DNA of 64,000 bases from Clostridium formicaceticum (GCF_001854185.1 NZ_CP017603.1:3534001-3598000), one strand, 5' to 3'; positions 17,936 through 27,285 are shown, counted from the first letter of the stretch. Made by a program: numbers and translations. The notes: generated by a model from the letters alone, not told the origin.

Positions 17936-19198
17936 TTATCCAAATTTATCAAAATCTGTAGTAACAATATACGGATTGATATTCTTTATTGTACCAAGCT
18001 CTTCATTACTTATCACACTATGAAGTTGATCCAAAGGTCTTCTAAACTTCATTTTCTGCTGTGTGAAATTTTTGTTTTGTTGGAAGTCATTGGCGTCTTG
18101 TCCTACAGTAACCTCTATGGTTAAAATATTTATGCCCTTTTCCCTTAAGGATTCTCTAAATTGATTTAAATTACTTTCGATCACTTCCTTTACCTGTAAG
18201 GATTCAACATAAACCTTAGCTTTTACTTCTTGATTGTTGCTAGATAAATCAATAGAAATTTTTCCAAGGTTTTCAGGCAGCAATTGAAGACTCATTTGAT
18301 TTTTCCCGTTTTTAAATGACGTAAATATTTTATAGCTGATTTCTTCTAAAAAAGCGCTGCTGTATACTTCATCAACAACCAGTGTTTCATAAGGCATCGA
18401 GGTAACTTTTACTTGTAATTCCTTCTCTAAACCTAAAGCTTCTAAGTGCTGATTTGCATCCATCGTTTCTTGTGGTTTTGAAGTGATAATGTTTTTATCC
18501 TCTTCTATAGAAGCTTTTTGTTGTTTTGGTGCTTCTTTTTTATCAAGGTGTTTATCTGTAGCAGTTATGTACTCATCTTCTTTTAGATTTTTAGGTGTCT
18601 GGATAGCCTTATCCTCTTCCGTCTTTAAAAATTCTTCGAATTTTTCTTTTACTGCTTCTTTACTTATGCCTTTGAATTCTTCATCAACACCTATTTCACT
18701 TTCTAGGTTGATTTTTTCTTTCAATTCACCTAAAATATTCTTGTCAATCTCCCCATAGCCTTCTATTATCTCCAGAACCTTTAATAAATTACCTAAATTT
18801 TCCACAACAACAGATTCTATCAATTCCTCTTCCAATGCCTTTAATTCATTTTCTTCTATACACCCCTGCTGCTGCAATAAACATATTAGCTCTTGTATTA
18901 GCTCATATACTTTACAATTTTCCTGCTGTGTACCGTCATCTTCATCCGTTATTTTTATATCTGTTTTTGGCTTCTTGCTCATCGTAGAATGATGATTTAC
19001 ATGATCCATCAACTTAGTACCTTTATGCTGCATATTTTTTTTTGGTTCTTGAAACAAATTATTATGACGTTCTTGCATTGACTTATTTTTGCTTTTTAGG
19101 ATTTCTAAAAAATCCTTTTCATTATTGTTTGCAACGGGTATAGATTTTTGGGAAACTTGCATGTTTATTGCATTTGTTATTCCGTTAAGCTCTATCAC
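17936..19198 (-). CDS. fliK: Flagellar hook-length control protein FliK
   Basis: FliK measures hook length and triggers the FlhB substrate switch. The 420-residue protein has a long, poorly conserved, charged N-terminal part and a C-terminal hook-control domain with the motif MSLQLLPENLGKISIDLS near residue 300, which is the recognisable part of the family. GTG 19198 follows GGAGGTGAGAAG. It lies between the ylxF-like gene and flgD, the standard position. Confidence 0.9.
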   Translation of the reverse strand: MIELNGITNAINMQVSQKSIPVANNNEKDFLEILKSKNKSMQERHNNLFQEPKKNMQHKGTKLMDHVNHHSTMSKKPKTDIKITDEDDGTQQENCKVYELIQELICLLQQQGCIEENELKALEEELIESVVVENLGNLLKVLEIIEGYGEIDKNILGELKEKINLESEIGVDEEFKGISKEAVKEKFEEFLKTEEDKAIQTPKNLKEDEYITATDKHLDKKEAPKQQKASIEEDKNIITSKPQETMDANQHLEALGLEKELQVKVTSMPYETLVVDEVYSSAFLEEISYKIFTSFKNGKNQMSLQLLPENLGKISIDLSSNNQEVKAKVYVESLQVKEVIESNLNQFRESLREKGINILTIEVTVGQDANDFQQNKNFTQQKMKFRRPLDQLHSVISNEELGTIKNINPYIVTTDFDKFG

Positions 19199-19246
19199 CT
19201 TCTCACCTCCTTTCTCTAAAATCTAATTTACACACCAATCGTCTTT

Positions 19247-20491
19247 TTATCTAAAAGCATTTACTACAAATTTTTGTGATAAATCTATCGACCTTTCTGT
19301 TTCTAATTTTTCTAGCAATTGTGCTACCTTATTGGGTTTAAGATGATTTAATACATCAACAACTAATTGTTCTTCTGTAAAAACAATCTCTTCATCCCCC
19401 ACGGAATGCCTGCTATAGATTCTGTTGCTTCGCATCATTTCTTCCACAACATTTGTAAGCTCCTCTACAGACATTCTCTGATAAATTTCTACTAATTCTC
19501 CTACCTTTGTTTGATAGTTTTTATGAATTTCTACAGCTTCTGCTAAATGTACAGGTAGGTTGGTTTCTCTTTTGTTAAGGACTTCCAATGTATTGATTTG
19601 ATCATATAATTCTGTTGCAAAGGCTTGTTCCTCTACAGAAGCTAAAATTCGGCCTCCAGTTTCTATCTTCATATTCTTGAATATTACTGCCAAGTCCTGC
19701 GCCCTAAACTTATTATCATTCCCTAAATCAAACACCTGTTCTTCAAGAGATTTCTTTTCATAAATACTAGCTAGAGCTTCCAGTTCTTTTTCTTTATTCT
19801 GGGTCTCTTGTATTTTTTTCTCAATGTTCCTTCTCGCTGTTTCTCTCAATTGATATCTTATAGCTTCTGTCAAAGCCGGGTCTAAGTAAAGCAAGAACCT
19901 GGCACTTTGATCCACCGAAATGTTTTCTAAAATGGATACTATTTCCTCTCTATCTAGTTCACCACTACGATAGGTTCTTTCAATTTCTCCTATAGCATCT
20001 GTTATTTTAAGAGAAGTATAATATCTGGCCAATTCATTCACCTTTTCAGTTTTTTCTTCATCAATATCGTCTAGAATTCTTTGTAATAGATTTGGTGTTA
20101 ATTGTGCCTTTCTTAAATGTTCCCGCACACTTCTCATCTTCATTGGGTTTTCTCTGTTTAATAATAGTAACAGTTCATCATAAAGGTCTTTATCTTCACC
20201 CTTTACAATCAACAACTTATCTACTAACCTATCCTCTTCTAAGGAAATATAATGCTTAGCTATTTGCTGTTTTAGGTTTTCTTTCTCTTCCTTAGTGGGC
20301 ATTCCTTTAAAATAGCTCCCTATGTTGCTAGGCAGCAAAGATAAATAGTCATTCATCGTATATCTAAGATTTTCACTGGTGAAATAAAGCATTATTATCG
20401 TCATGATAGGAATAAGTAGAAAGGCTATAACAATAATAAAAATTGGCTTTATTCGTCTTTTTTTCTCACTTTCTTGAAGGCTATCCGTCAT
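19247..20491 (-). CDS. ylxF: YlxF-like flagellar operon protein with one membrane anchor
   Basis: B. subtilis has the MgtE-N-like gene ylxF at this position between fliJ and fliK. This homologue is much longer (414 residues against roughly 200). It has a basic N-terminus, one membrane segment (about residues 18-40), and a long soluble, highly charged helical part containing at least two repeats of an MgtE-N-like helical motif (for example LARYYTSLKITDAIGEIERT and EIYQRMSVEELTNVVEEMMR). The likely duplication of that module explains the length. The role is unknown; a link to hook assembly or the export machine is inferred from position. Confidence 0.72.
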   Translation of the reverse strand: MTDSLQESEKKRRIKPIFIIVIAFLLIPIMTIIMLYFTSENLRYTMNDYLSLLPSNIGSYFKGMPTKEEKENLKQQIAKHYISLEEDRLVDKLLIVKGEDKDLYDELLLLLNRENPMKMRSVREHLRKAQLTPNLLQRILDDIDEEKTEKVNELARYYTSLKITDAIGEIERTYRSGELDREEIVSILENISVDQSARFLLYLDPALTEAIRYQLRETARRNIEKKIQETQNKEKELEALASIYEKKSLEEQVFDLGNDNKFRAQDLAVIFKNMKIETGGRILASVEEQAFATELYDQINTLEVLNKRETNLPVHLAEAVEIHKNYQTKVGELVEIYQRMSVEELTNVVEEMMRSNRIYSRHSVGDEEIVFTEEQLVVDVLNHLKPNKVAQLLEKLETERSIDLSQKFVVNAFR

Positions 20492-20492
20492 T

Positions 20493-20951
20493 TTAACCTC
20501 CTTTGTTCGCTATGCTTTTATAGGTAACTAATTGATCTACTAAATTTGCTTCGTTTTTTAGTTGCGTGTTTACAAAGGTTTCATAATCCTTCTCCATTAG
20601 TTTTTCAAATGTTTTTGTTTGTTTCTTTGCCTCTATTAATTCTCCTCTTGCTTGATTTAATCTTAGCTCATGATTTTTTACCTTAGCCACCTGCTTTTTA
20701 ATCAAATCCTCCACTAATTGAATATTGTTTGAACAATCCTGTAACGCCTTTATTTTTACTATGTTGTTTTGCTTTGTTTTGTTATTCCAGCTTTCAATAA
20801 TGGATTCTCTTTTTTTTATAAGCATAGCCAAGTTTGATTTTTCCTTTTCTAAATCCTTCTGCACATCAGCAAATTGATATTTTTTGCTTTCTTCAATTTT
20901 TTCCTTTATTTTTAAAATGTGGTTAAACCGATAAACAAAGTTTTCCGCCAA
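20493..20951 (-). CDS. fliJ: Flagellar export chaperone FliJ
   Basis: FliJ is the coiled-coil stalk of the flagellar export ATPase, equivalent to the gamma subunit of F-type ATPases. The 152-residue protein is almost entirely charged alpha-helical coiled coil (RFNHILKIKEKIEESKKYQF onward), with the usual N-terminal FxYRL-like start. It begins at TTG 20951 after GAGGGGATTCTA. Position directly after fliI supports the call; sequence alone is weakly diagnostic. Confidence 0.88.
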   Translation of the reverse strand: MAENFVYRFNHILKIKEKIEESKKYQFADVQKDLEKEKSNLAMLIKKRESIIESWNNKTKQNNIVKIKALQDCSNNIQLVEDLIKKQVAKVKNHELRLNQARGELIEAKKQTKTFEKLMEKDYETFVNTQLKNEANLVDQLVTYKSIANKGG

Positions 20952-20964
20952 TAGAATCCCCTCT

Positions 20965-22278
20965 TTACTTAATTAATTGACTTAGCAAACCTAACACTTC
21001 ATTGTAGTTAATTTTTTCATCTACATCCTGGTGTAAAAAACCGTTCACTGCAGCTATGTTTGCAATGGCATAGTCTATTTTTCTATTGCTACCCTTAGCA
21101 TAGGCACCTATATTAATTAAGTCTTCAGCATCCTTATAGGTTGCTAAAATCTGCTTTACTTCATTGGCCCTCATTATTTGCTCCTTTGGAACGATATTAG
21201 GCATAACCCTACTGACACTAGAAATCACATCAATAGCAGGATAATGCCCCTGATTTGCTAACTTTCTGGATAACACAATATGTCCGTCTAGAATTCCTCT
21301 TACTGCATCAGCAATAGGCTCGTTCATATCATCTCCATCCACGAGAACAGTATATAAGCCCGTAATTGCACCTCTATCTGAGGTCCCTGTCCGCTCCAAC
21401 AACTTAGGCAATACCGCAAATACCGAAGGCGTATAACCTTTTGTAACTGGAGGCTCTCCTATAGCCAGTCCCACCTCTCTTTGAGCCATCGAAAACCTGG
21501 TTAGTGAATCCATCAATAGTAAAACATTATGGGTCTGATCTCTAAAATACTCTGCAATAGCAGTGGCTAAAAGAGCCCCCTTCATTCGTACTAAAGGCGG
21601 TTGATCAGAAGTAGCCACAATAACAACAGAGCGTTTTAAGCCTTCTTCCTTAAGGTCATTATCAATAAATTCCTTCACCTCCCGCCCTCTTTCCCCAATA
21701 AGGGCGATTACATTAATATCCGCTTGAGTATTTCTAGCGATCATACCCAGTAACGTACTCTTACCCACCCCACTTCCTGCAAAAATCCCTATTCTTTGAC
21801 CGTTACCGCAGGTTAATAACCCATCGATCGCTTTTATTCCTAAAGTTAAAGGCTCTCTAATTTTTGTTCTTTCTAAGGGGTTTAACGTTTTTCCCGCCAC
21901 TGGGTAAGTTGTTGTCTGATGAAGAGGCCCCTTATTATCTATTGGATTTCCCAGCCCATCTAAGACTCTTCCCAATAGAGAATTCCCTACCTTCACCTCT
22001 AGAGAAGTTCCTAAAGCCTCTACTCTACTACCAGGACCTATACCCTCCATTTCTCCCAAAGGCATTAGCAGTACCTTTTTTTCTTTAAAACCTACAACCT
22101 CCGCAATAATAGGAGAATCATTTTTTAGCGTATATATTTTGCAGACTTCTCCTATTTTCACGGCTGGCCCTATAGATTCAATGGTCAAGCCTATTACTTG
22201 AGATACTTGTCCTGTATACTTTATCAAGTCTAAAGCTTCGAGGGATTTTCTGTATCTTTTAAGCATGATTTCTTTCAT
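20965..22278 (-). CDS. fliI: Flagellum-specific ATPase FliI
   Basis: FliI powers substrate unfolding and loading in flagellar export and resembles the F-ATPase beta subunit. The 437-residue protein has Walker A GSGVGKSTLLG near residue 165, the export-ATPase pattern GERGREVKEFI and Walker B VLLLMDSLTRF. I start at ATG 22278: the upstream in-frame GTG (22290) overlaps the GAGG ribosome binding site, while the ATG lies six bases after it. It overlaps the fliH end by about 20 bases. Confidence 0.97.
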   Translation of the reverse strand: MKEIMLKRYRKSLEALDLIKYTGQVSQVIGLTIESIGPAVKIGEVCKIYTLKNDSPIIAEVVGFKEKKVLLMPLGEMEGIGPGSRVEALGTSLEVKVGNSLLGRVLDGLGNPIDNKGPLHQTTTYPVAGKTLNPLERTKIREPLTLGIKAIDGLLTCGNGQRIGIFAGSGVGKSTLLGMIARNTQADINVIALIGERGREVKEFIDNDLKEEGLKRSVVIVATSDQPPLVRMKGALLATAIAEYFRDQTHNVLLLMDSLTRFSMAQREVGLAIGEPPVTKGYTPSVFAVLPKLLERTGTSDRGAITGLYTVLVDGDDMNEPIADAVRGILDGHIVLSRKLANQGHYPAIDVISSVSRVMPNIVPKEQIMRANEVKQILATYKDAEDLINIGAYAKGSNRKIDYAIANIAAVNGFLHQDVDEKINYNEVLGLLSQLIK

Positions 22279-23044
22279 GAGATTCCTCACTTCTTAATAT
22301 TTCTTCAAATAATGTTTCTATTTGTTTTATCTGTACATCGATACTAGCATCAACTTTACCCGAAAGGGTTTCTATTATGATACTACCCTTTTTCAGAGCA
22401 ACATCACTTTTAATTTCTATGCTGTCAATTCCTTCTAACATCATATAGATTTTGTTTTTATAGGAATTTAAAACTTCGTAACCCTCTTCGCTGACACGTA
22501 TTACCAGTTTTTCTGTAAATGTACACTTCTCTAACCCTTTTTTTACAAGATTAAGCAAAATTTCATTGTTTTCTTCCAACGCATAATCTATGACTTTTTT
22601 TACACAGTACACCACTAAATCAATAATTTCTTCTTCCAATTCTTTTACTAACTTTTTTCTAAAGTGATATACTTCTTGTTTTGCAGCAACTGCTTCCTCC
22701 ATCAATTGCTGGAATTCGTGATAACCTTCCTGCTGCCCTCTTTGAAGTCCTTCTTGATACCCTTGAGCTTTAGCATCTTCTAAAATTTTTTTACTGTCTT
22801 CATAAGCCGCTTCTATGATGACAGCCGCTTCTTTTCTAGCATTCTCTATTATTTTTTTTCCTTCTAAATCTGCTGCCTCTAGAGTTTCTTTAGCCTTTTT
22901 TTCTGCAATTTCCTCTGGCGTTTCTTGTTGTTCCACAGCTTCTACTAAAAGAGGATTTGGTTGTTTTGTTATACTTTGATTTTGAAATTCAAGTTCTTTC
23001 TTATCTCCCAGTATAACCTCCATAGACTTATAAACTCTATACAA
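22259..23044 (-). CDS. fliH: Flagellar assembly protein FliH
   Basis: FliH binds FliI and regulates the export ATPase. The sequence has a variable N-terminus, a long Glu/Ala/Lys-rich helical stretch (about residues 60-130, like the b subunit of ATP synthases) and a C-terminal FliH/HrpE-like domain (EEIIDLVVYCVKKVIDYALE onward). I favour TTG 23044 as start (261 residues, MYRVYKSMEVILG), nine bases after GGAGGAG; the in-frame ATG at 23053 is only two bases from that site. The choice is moderately certain. It overlaps fliG and fliI. Confidence 0.9.
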   Translation of the reverse strand: MYRVYKSMEVILGDKKELEFQNQSITKQPNPLLVEAVEQQETPEEIAEKKAKETLEAADLEGKKIIENARKEAAVIIEAAYEDSKKILEDAKAQGYQEGLQRGQQEGYHEFQQLMEEAVAAKQEVYHFRKKLVKELEEEIIDLVVYCVKKVIDYALEENNEILLNLVKKGLEKCTFTEKLVIRVSEEGYEVLNSYKNKIYMMLEGIDSIEIKSDVALKKGSIIIETLSGKVDASIDVQIKQIETLFEEILRSEESHERNHA

Positions 23045-24056
23045 TGATTTCATCTCCTCCACCACGAGCAATAATAATATCTCCGGTTTCTTCTAGTTTT
23101 CTTATGATGTTAACAATTTTCTGCTGTGCCTCTTCTACATCTCTAAGTCTTACTGGTCCCATAAACTCCATATCTTCTTTAATCATTTCTGCCATACGCT
23201 TAGACATATTGGTGTAAATAATGTTCGCCACTTCCTCTGTTGCTCCTTTTAAGGCAATAGCTAAATCATTATTATCAATTTCTCTGATAAATCTTTGGAT
23301 AGAAGTACTATCTAAGTTAATAATATCCTCAAATACAAACATTCTCTTTCTAATTTCCTCCGCCAGCTCTGCATCTTGTATTTCTAACGTATCCATAATA
23401 TTTTTTTCTGTCCCTCGGTCAACAGAGTTAAGTATATCAACAATAGATTGAATGCCCCCTGCTGAGGTATAATCTTGATTTACTAATGTTGAAAGCTTCT
23501 TTTCTAAAACCATCTCTACTTCTTTAATAATATCAGGAGATGTCCGATCCATTGTTGCTATTCTACGAGCGACTTCCGTTTGTTTTGCCTGAGGAAGGGC
23601 TGATAAAATCTGTGATGATTGTGTCGATGGAAGGTAAGATAATATTAAAGCAATGGTTTGTGGATGTTCATTTTGTATAAAGTTTAATAGTTGTGCCGGA
23701 TCTGCCTTTCTTGCAAAATCAAAGGGTTTCACCTGCAAAGAAGCAGTAAGCTTATTGATGATATCCATTGCTTTTTGTGAACCTAATGCTTTTTCCAACA
23801 CCTCTTTTGCATACCCAATACCACCTTCAGAAATATATTCTTGCGCTACACAGATTTCATAAAACTCCTCCATGATTTTTTCTTTTTCTGCAGGAGATAC
23901 CTTTCTCATATTGGCTATTTCTAAAGTTAATTCTTCAATCTCCTCATTATTTAAATGTTTGAAAATTTGTGCTGAATACTCAGGCCCTAAGCTTATTAAT
24001 AAAACCGCTGCTTTTTCCCGACCCGTCAGCTCTCCTTTTGCCCCTCTTTTAGCCAT
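23037..24056 (-). CDS. fliG: Flagellar motor switch protein FliG
   Basis: FliG joins the C ring to the MS ring and interacts with MotA to make torque. The 339-residue protein has all three FliG domains: N-terminal LTGREKAAVLLISLGPEYSA, middle domain with the EHPQTIALILSYLP motif near residue 130, and the C-terminal torque domain with charged helix (MKEDMEFMGPVRLRDVEEAQ-like region). ATG 24056 follows AGAGGTGAAA. It lies between fliF and fliH. Confidence 0.97.
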   Translation of the reverse strand: MAKRGAKGELTGREKAAVLLISLGPEYSAQIFKHLNNEEIEELTLEIANMRKVSPAEKEKIMEEFYEICVAQEYISEGGIGYAKEVLEKALGSQKAMDIINKLTASLQVKPFDFARKADPAQLLNFIQNEHPQTIALILSYLPSTQSSQILSALPQAKQTEVARRIATMDRTSPDIIKEVEMVLEKKLSTLVNQDYTSAGGIQSIVDILNSVDRGTEKNIMDTLEIQDAELAEEIRKRMFVFEDIINLDSTSIQRFIREIDNNDLAIALKGATEEVANIIYTNMSKRMAEMIKEDMEFMGPVRLRDVEEAQQKIVNIIRKLEETGDIIIARGGGDEIIV

Positions 24057-24071
24057 CCTTTTATTTCACCT

Positions 24072-25631
24072 CTACTCTTCACTAAGCCAATTTCTTAAAA
24101 GCTGCGCCACAGCATCAGGTTTCTTATTCACCAGTTTTTCTAGTTGCTGTTTTACTTGAGAACCCGATAACTCTAAGTCAATTTCTTCAATCAAGTCTTC
24201 TGATTGAATAGGCGTTTCCCTCATTATTTCTTCGGATGCTTCTTTCTTTCTTCTGTTGGTTCTCATAAGCAGGAAGAATCCTCCTCCCAACAGTGCAGCG
24301 GCTGCTAGGCCTAATGCCCATAGCGGTATTTTTTGTCCTCCAGTAGCTTCTGCCGCCTCCATAGCTAAGCGTATTTGCTCTTCTAAACTATTACTAAATT
24401 CCTGTGCTGCCACCTGTACAACTCTAGTATCTAGGCCAGCTGCAGCAGAAACAATATTTTCTAACTCTCTTCTTTCCTCATCAGTAAGCTCCCCACCATT
24501 AATAGCATTTTTATTTAAGTAGACAGCTACAGTAATATCCTGCACTTGTCCCTGCGCTTTAACGATTTTTTTACGCAACTCATTAATTTCATAATTGATA
24601 ATTTGATTTGCTTCATAGTACAAGGAGTTTTCTTGATCCTCTACAACATACTGAGGAATATCCTCCGTATTTGTGTCGGTCCCTGGGGCACCTCCTGCTG
24701 GTGAATTTACTACCCTTTGCTGCAAATCCTGCATACTTCTTACGATGCCCTCTGTTTCACCGTCAATTGGGGGAGAAAATTCCTGTATTTCTGTAACCTC
24801 GCTATTAAAATCTAGCTTTACATTGGCCATAACCACGACATTGCCATAGCCATAAACTGTGGAAAGAAAATCTGTAATACTCTTTTCTAGGTCTTCTTTT
24901 ACTGCCTGTTGTAAAGACAACTGATCAGTAGGTCCAAAGGTATCGGAAGAATCAGAAGAAGTGGTATTTAATACCCGTCCGTCTGGTCCATGTACCGTTA
25001 CATTTTCTGGATTAAGCCCCTGTACAGCATTAGAAACTAGAAGTGTAATTCCTGTTACACTATTGGGATCAAGTGTAGTGTTGTAATCTAAGTTTAAAAA
25101 GACCGAAGCTGTGGCGCTCTGATCTTGTGTAGTACGAATAAAACCTGTGTTTTCTGGTATAGAAAGCGTAACATAGGATTTATTAATGCCAGGAATTTCT
25201 TCTATGATTTTACTAAGCTCATTACCCAGCGCAACGATAAATTCCTTTGATTTTTCTTCACTGGTTTTCATAAAACTATTTCCAGAAAAAAAATCCTCAT
25301 AGGAGAACCTTGCTTGGGGTAGTCCTTCAGTGGCAACCACGACTTGTGCCCTTTGATAGTCTGGTTTTTGTACTAATATGGTGCTACTGGTTTCCCCAAG
25401 TTTTGCTCTTATCCCACTGCCCTCTAAGGTATTCATAATCTCTCCTGCCTGTTTAGCATCAAGATTGCTGTAGAGTACAACATACTGCGGCCTTGTAAAA
25501 TAATAAATAATTGCTGTTAAAGTAATCAAAATTAAAGCTATTGCAACAGCTATTTTGATTTTCTGCTTTTTTTCTAGTCCTTGTAAGAATTCGTTAAATT
25601 GATTTCGTATTTGCTGCAATCCTTCCGCCAT
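24072..25631 (-). CDS. fliF: Flagellar MS-ring protein FliF
   Basis: FliF builds the membrane MS ring on which the basal body forms. The 519-residue protein has a first membrane segment (about 25-46), the periplasmic ring-building (YscJ-like) domains with conserved TEGLPQARFSYEDFF and SEEKSKEFIVALGNELSKII, a disordered region around 290-340, a second membrane segment (about 432-452) and a C-terminal FliG-binding tail (KKPDAVAQLLRNWL). It follows fliE and precedes fliG. Confidence 0.97.
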   Translation of the reverse strand: MAEGLQQIRNQFNEFLQGLEKKQKIKIAVAIALILITLTAIIYYFTRPQYVVLYSNLDAKQAGEIMNTLEGSGIRAKLGETSSTILVQKPDYQRAQVVVATEGLPQARFSYEDFFSGNSFMKTSEEKSKEFIVALGNELSKIIEEIPGINKSYVTLSIPENTGFIRTTQDQSATASVFLNLDYNTTLDPNSVTGITLLVSNAVQGLNPENVTVHGPDGRVLNTTSSDSSDTFGPTDQLSLQQAVKEDLEKSITDFLSTVYGYGNVVVMANVKLDFNSEVTEIQEFSPPIDGETEGIVRSMQDLQQRVVNSPAGGAPGTDTNTEDIPQYVVEDQENSLYYEANQIINYEINELRKKIVKAQGQVQDITVAVYLNKNAINGGELTDEERRELENIVSAAAGLDTRVVQVAAQEFSNSLEEQIRLAMEAAEATGGQKIPLWALGLAAAALLGGGFFLLMRTNRRKKEASEEIMRETPIQSEDLIEEIDLELSGSQVKQQLEKLVNKKPDAVAQLLRNWLSEE

Positions 25632-25655
25632 GTATTCACCTCTTTTCAGCTATGG

Positions 25656-25964
25656 TTAAATCTGCATTCTCATTATTTCTCTATATGCATCAAGAACCTT
25701 ATTTCTAATCTCCATCATAAATTGAAGAGATACTTCTGCCTTCTGTGATGCCACCATAGCTTCATGAATATTCTCTATTTCACCGGATGCTAGTTTCATG
25801 GAATATGCTTGAGCATTACTTTCTAATTTATTTACTTCATTTATTGCACCTGTCAGAAGCTCCTTGAAAGAGGTATGTACTGTTTTACTGTTCTTATCAT
25901 TAAATAATCCTAAATTAGTGCCTAATATTTTATTGTTTTCTACATTCAAACGATTTACCTGCAT
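25656..25964 (-). CDS. fliE: Flagellar hook-basal body protein FliE
   Basis: FliE links the MS ring and export gate to the rod. The 102-residue protein shows the conserved C-terminal motif SGEIENIHEAMVASQKAEVS and LQFMMEIRNKVLDAYREIMR with the usual short ending. It lies between flgC and fliF, the standard position. Confidence 0.96.
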   Translation of the reverse strand: MQVNRLNVENNKILGTNLGLFNDKNSKTVHTSFKELLTGAINEVNKLESNAQAYSMKLASGEIENIHEAMVASQKAEVSLQFMMEIRNKVLDAYREIMRMQI

Positions 25965-25979
25965 GTATTTACGCCTCCA

Positions 25980-26423
25980 CTATCTTCCTAATTCTAGGGC
26001 TTTTAATGCCATATTTTTTGTTGCATTTAATGCAGTAATGTTCGCTTCATAAGCTCGAGAAGCGGAAATCATATTGGCCATTTCCGTAACGATTTCTACA
26101 TTAGGCATTAAAACGTACCCTTGCTCGTCTGCATCTGGATGTCCAGGATCATGAATTTTTTTGAAGGGGGTTTGGTCATTGCGTATCCCTACAACCTCTA
26201 CTCCTTGCCCATTACTGTTTCTTTTTCCTATAGCTTGATTAAAAATTTGTGAAAAAGAACCGCTATCTTTTTCCTTAAAAACCACCACTTGCCTCCTATA
26301 GGGTCCTCCATTTACAGTTCGTGTTGTAGTTGCATTGGCAATGTTTTTTGAAATCACATCCATTCTTAGTCTTTCAGCCGTTAAACCTGATGCACTTGCG
26401 TTAATCGCATTAAATATTGACAT
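25980..26423 (-). CDS. flgC: Flagellar basal-body rod protein FlgC
   Basis: FlgC is a proximal rod component. The 147-residue protein has the rod N-terminal signature ASASGLTAERLRMDVISKNI and the C-terminal signature NVEIVTEMANMISASRAYEA, typical of FlgC. It starts at ATG 26423 four bases after flgB ends and precedes fliE. Confidence 0.97.
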   Translation of the reverse strand: MSIFNAINASASGLTAERLRMDVISKNIANATTTRTVNGGPYRRQVVVFKEKDSGSFSQIFNQAIGKRNSNGQGVEVVGIRNDQTPFKKIHDPGHPDADEQGYVLMPNVEIVTEMANMISASRAYEANITALNATKNMALKALELGR

Positions 26424-26426
26424 TCT

Positions 26427-26834
26427 CTATCTCCTTCCTTCGTTAATAACTGTTTTTAATCTTTTTATATCATTATTTAATTGGGTTGAAACGGTATTAA
26501 AAACGATGGTATTTTTAGCTAATTCTGCCATCTCAACATCAATATCTACGTTATTTCCATCTCTTCGTGTTTCATAGTTTTGCGGCGTAACTACCTTATG
26601 TGTTAAATTGTTCAAGTCTTTTATACCAATATTAATATGTCTATGATGGGTTGTGTTTCCTGCAATTTCTCCTCCCCTTAAATGTTTCTGTAACAATTCT
26701 TCAAAAACTACATGTGATTTTTTAAAGTTAGGGGTTTCTGCGTTTGCAATGTTATTTGAAATCACTTCATCTCTTTTCCATGCAGCATTTAATGCCTTTG
26801 TCATGATATCCATATTTTTAAAAAAACTACTCAT
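26427..26834 (-). CDS. flgB: Flagellar basal-body rod protein FlgB
   Basis: FlgB is the other proximal rod subunit and the first gene of the fla/che operon. The protein is 135 residues from ATG 26834 (MSSFFKNMDIMTKALN), which lies eight bases after AAAGGAG; the open frame continues upstream but without a ribosome binding site or family similarity. The rod motif RDEVISNNIANAETPNFKKS and the C-terminal VDIDVEMAELAKNTIVFNTV are clear. Confidence 0.96.
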   Translation of the reverse strand: MSSFFKNMDIMTKALNAAWKRDEVISNNIANAETPNFKKSHVVFEELLQKHLRGGEIAGNTTHHRHINIGIKDLNNLTHKVVTPQNYETRRDGNNVDIDVEMAELAKNTIVFNTVSTQLNNDIKRLKTVINEGRR

Positions 26835-27233
26835 AACTACAACTCCTTTAGTAATTAGTATATGTAGACATCTATTCGAAACTATTTTAAATTGCATTTG
26901 AAACAACTTATATTTTAAAATTCATTTCCTAGATAAACCATATATCTAAGTTTCTACAGCTCTTCATAAAACTCCTCCAAAATTCTACATTTTTTTGAGT
27001 TTTTTCCCGTAAAATCTTTGGAAAGTTTACTACAAATTTCCTTTGATTGTTGTAAGTTACAGGCTTATTCCGGCAAAAAAATAGCTCTTCTGGTTGAAAT
27101 TCCTAGTTTTTCACAATCTCTACGCTTGCTTCTTTTGCTTAATTTATTTTACCAGCAGCACCTAAAATATACAAGTAGCAAACAAAAAGATAATGAATTT
27201 CAGGACTTTTTGCCTAATTATGTTATTTTTTGT
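26835..27233 (-). other. Leader and promoter region of the fla/che operon
   Basis: About 400 bases separate the codY terminator from flgB, longer than any other gap in the fla/che region. I found no confident sigma-A or sigma-D promoter and no match to the c-di-GMP riboswitch consensus that precedes flgB in Clostridioides difficile. It does hold a possible 12-codon open frame (26929-26967) and a weak CodY-box-like sequence at 27013-27027 (AACTTTCCAAAGATT on the minus strand; four differences from AATTTTCWGAAAATT). Confidence 0.5.
26929..26967 (-). CDS. Possible 12-codon leader peptide before flgB
   Basis: The minus strand reads ATG followed by eleven sense codons and TAG, giving MKSCRNLDIWFI. 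The ATG is preceded by GGAGGAG with four bases between, one of the best ribosome binding sites in the gap. The frame ends about 95 bases before flgB. Such short frames occur by chance, so function (leader peptide or translation control) is unproven. Confidence 0.3.
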   Translation of the reverse strand: MKSCRNLDIWFI

Positions 27234-27285
27234 AAAAAAATAGAAAGAGAAGTCATTTATCCTGTAAATAACTTCTCTTTCTATT
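27234..27285 (-). terminator. Intrinsic terminator after codY
   Basis: A 21-bp stem (27239-27259 with 27265-27285, one G-U pair) closes over a five-base loop and is followed on the minus strand by a run of seven T (27234-27240). It lies 27 bases past the codY stop and separates hslV-hslU-codY from the fla/che operon. Confidence 0.93.
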
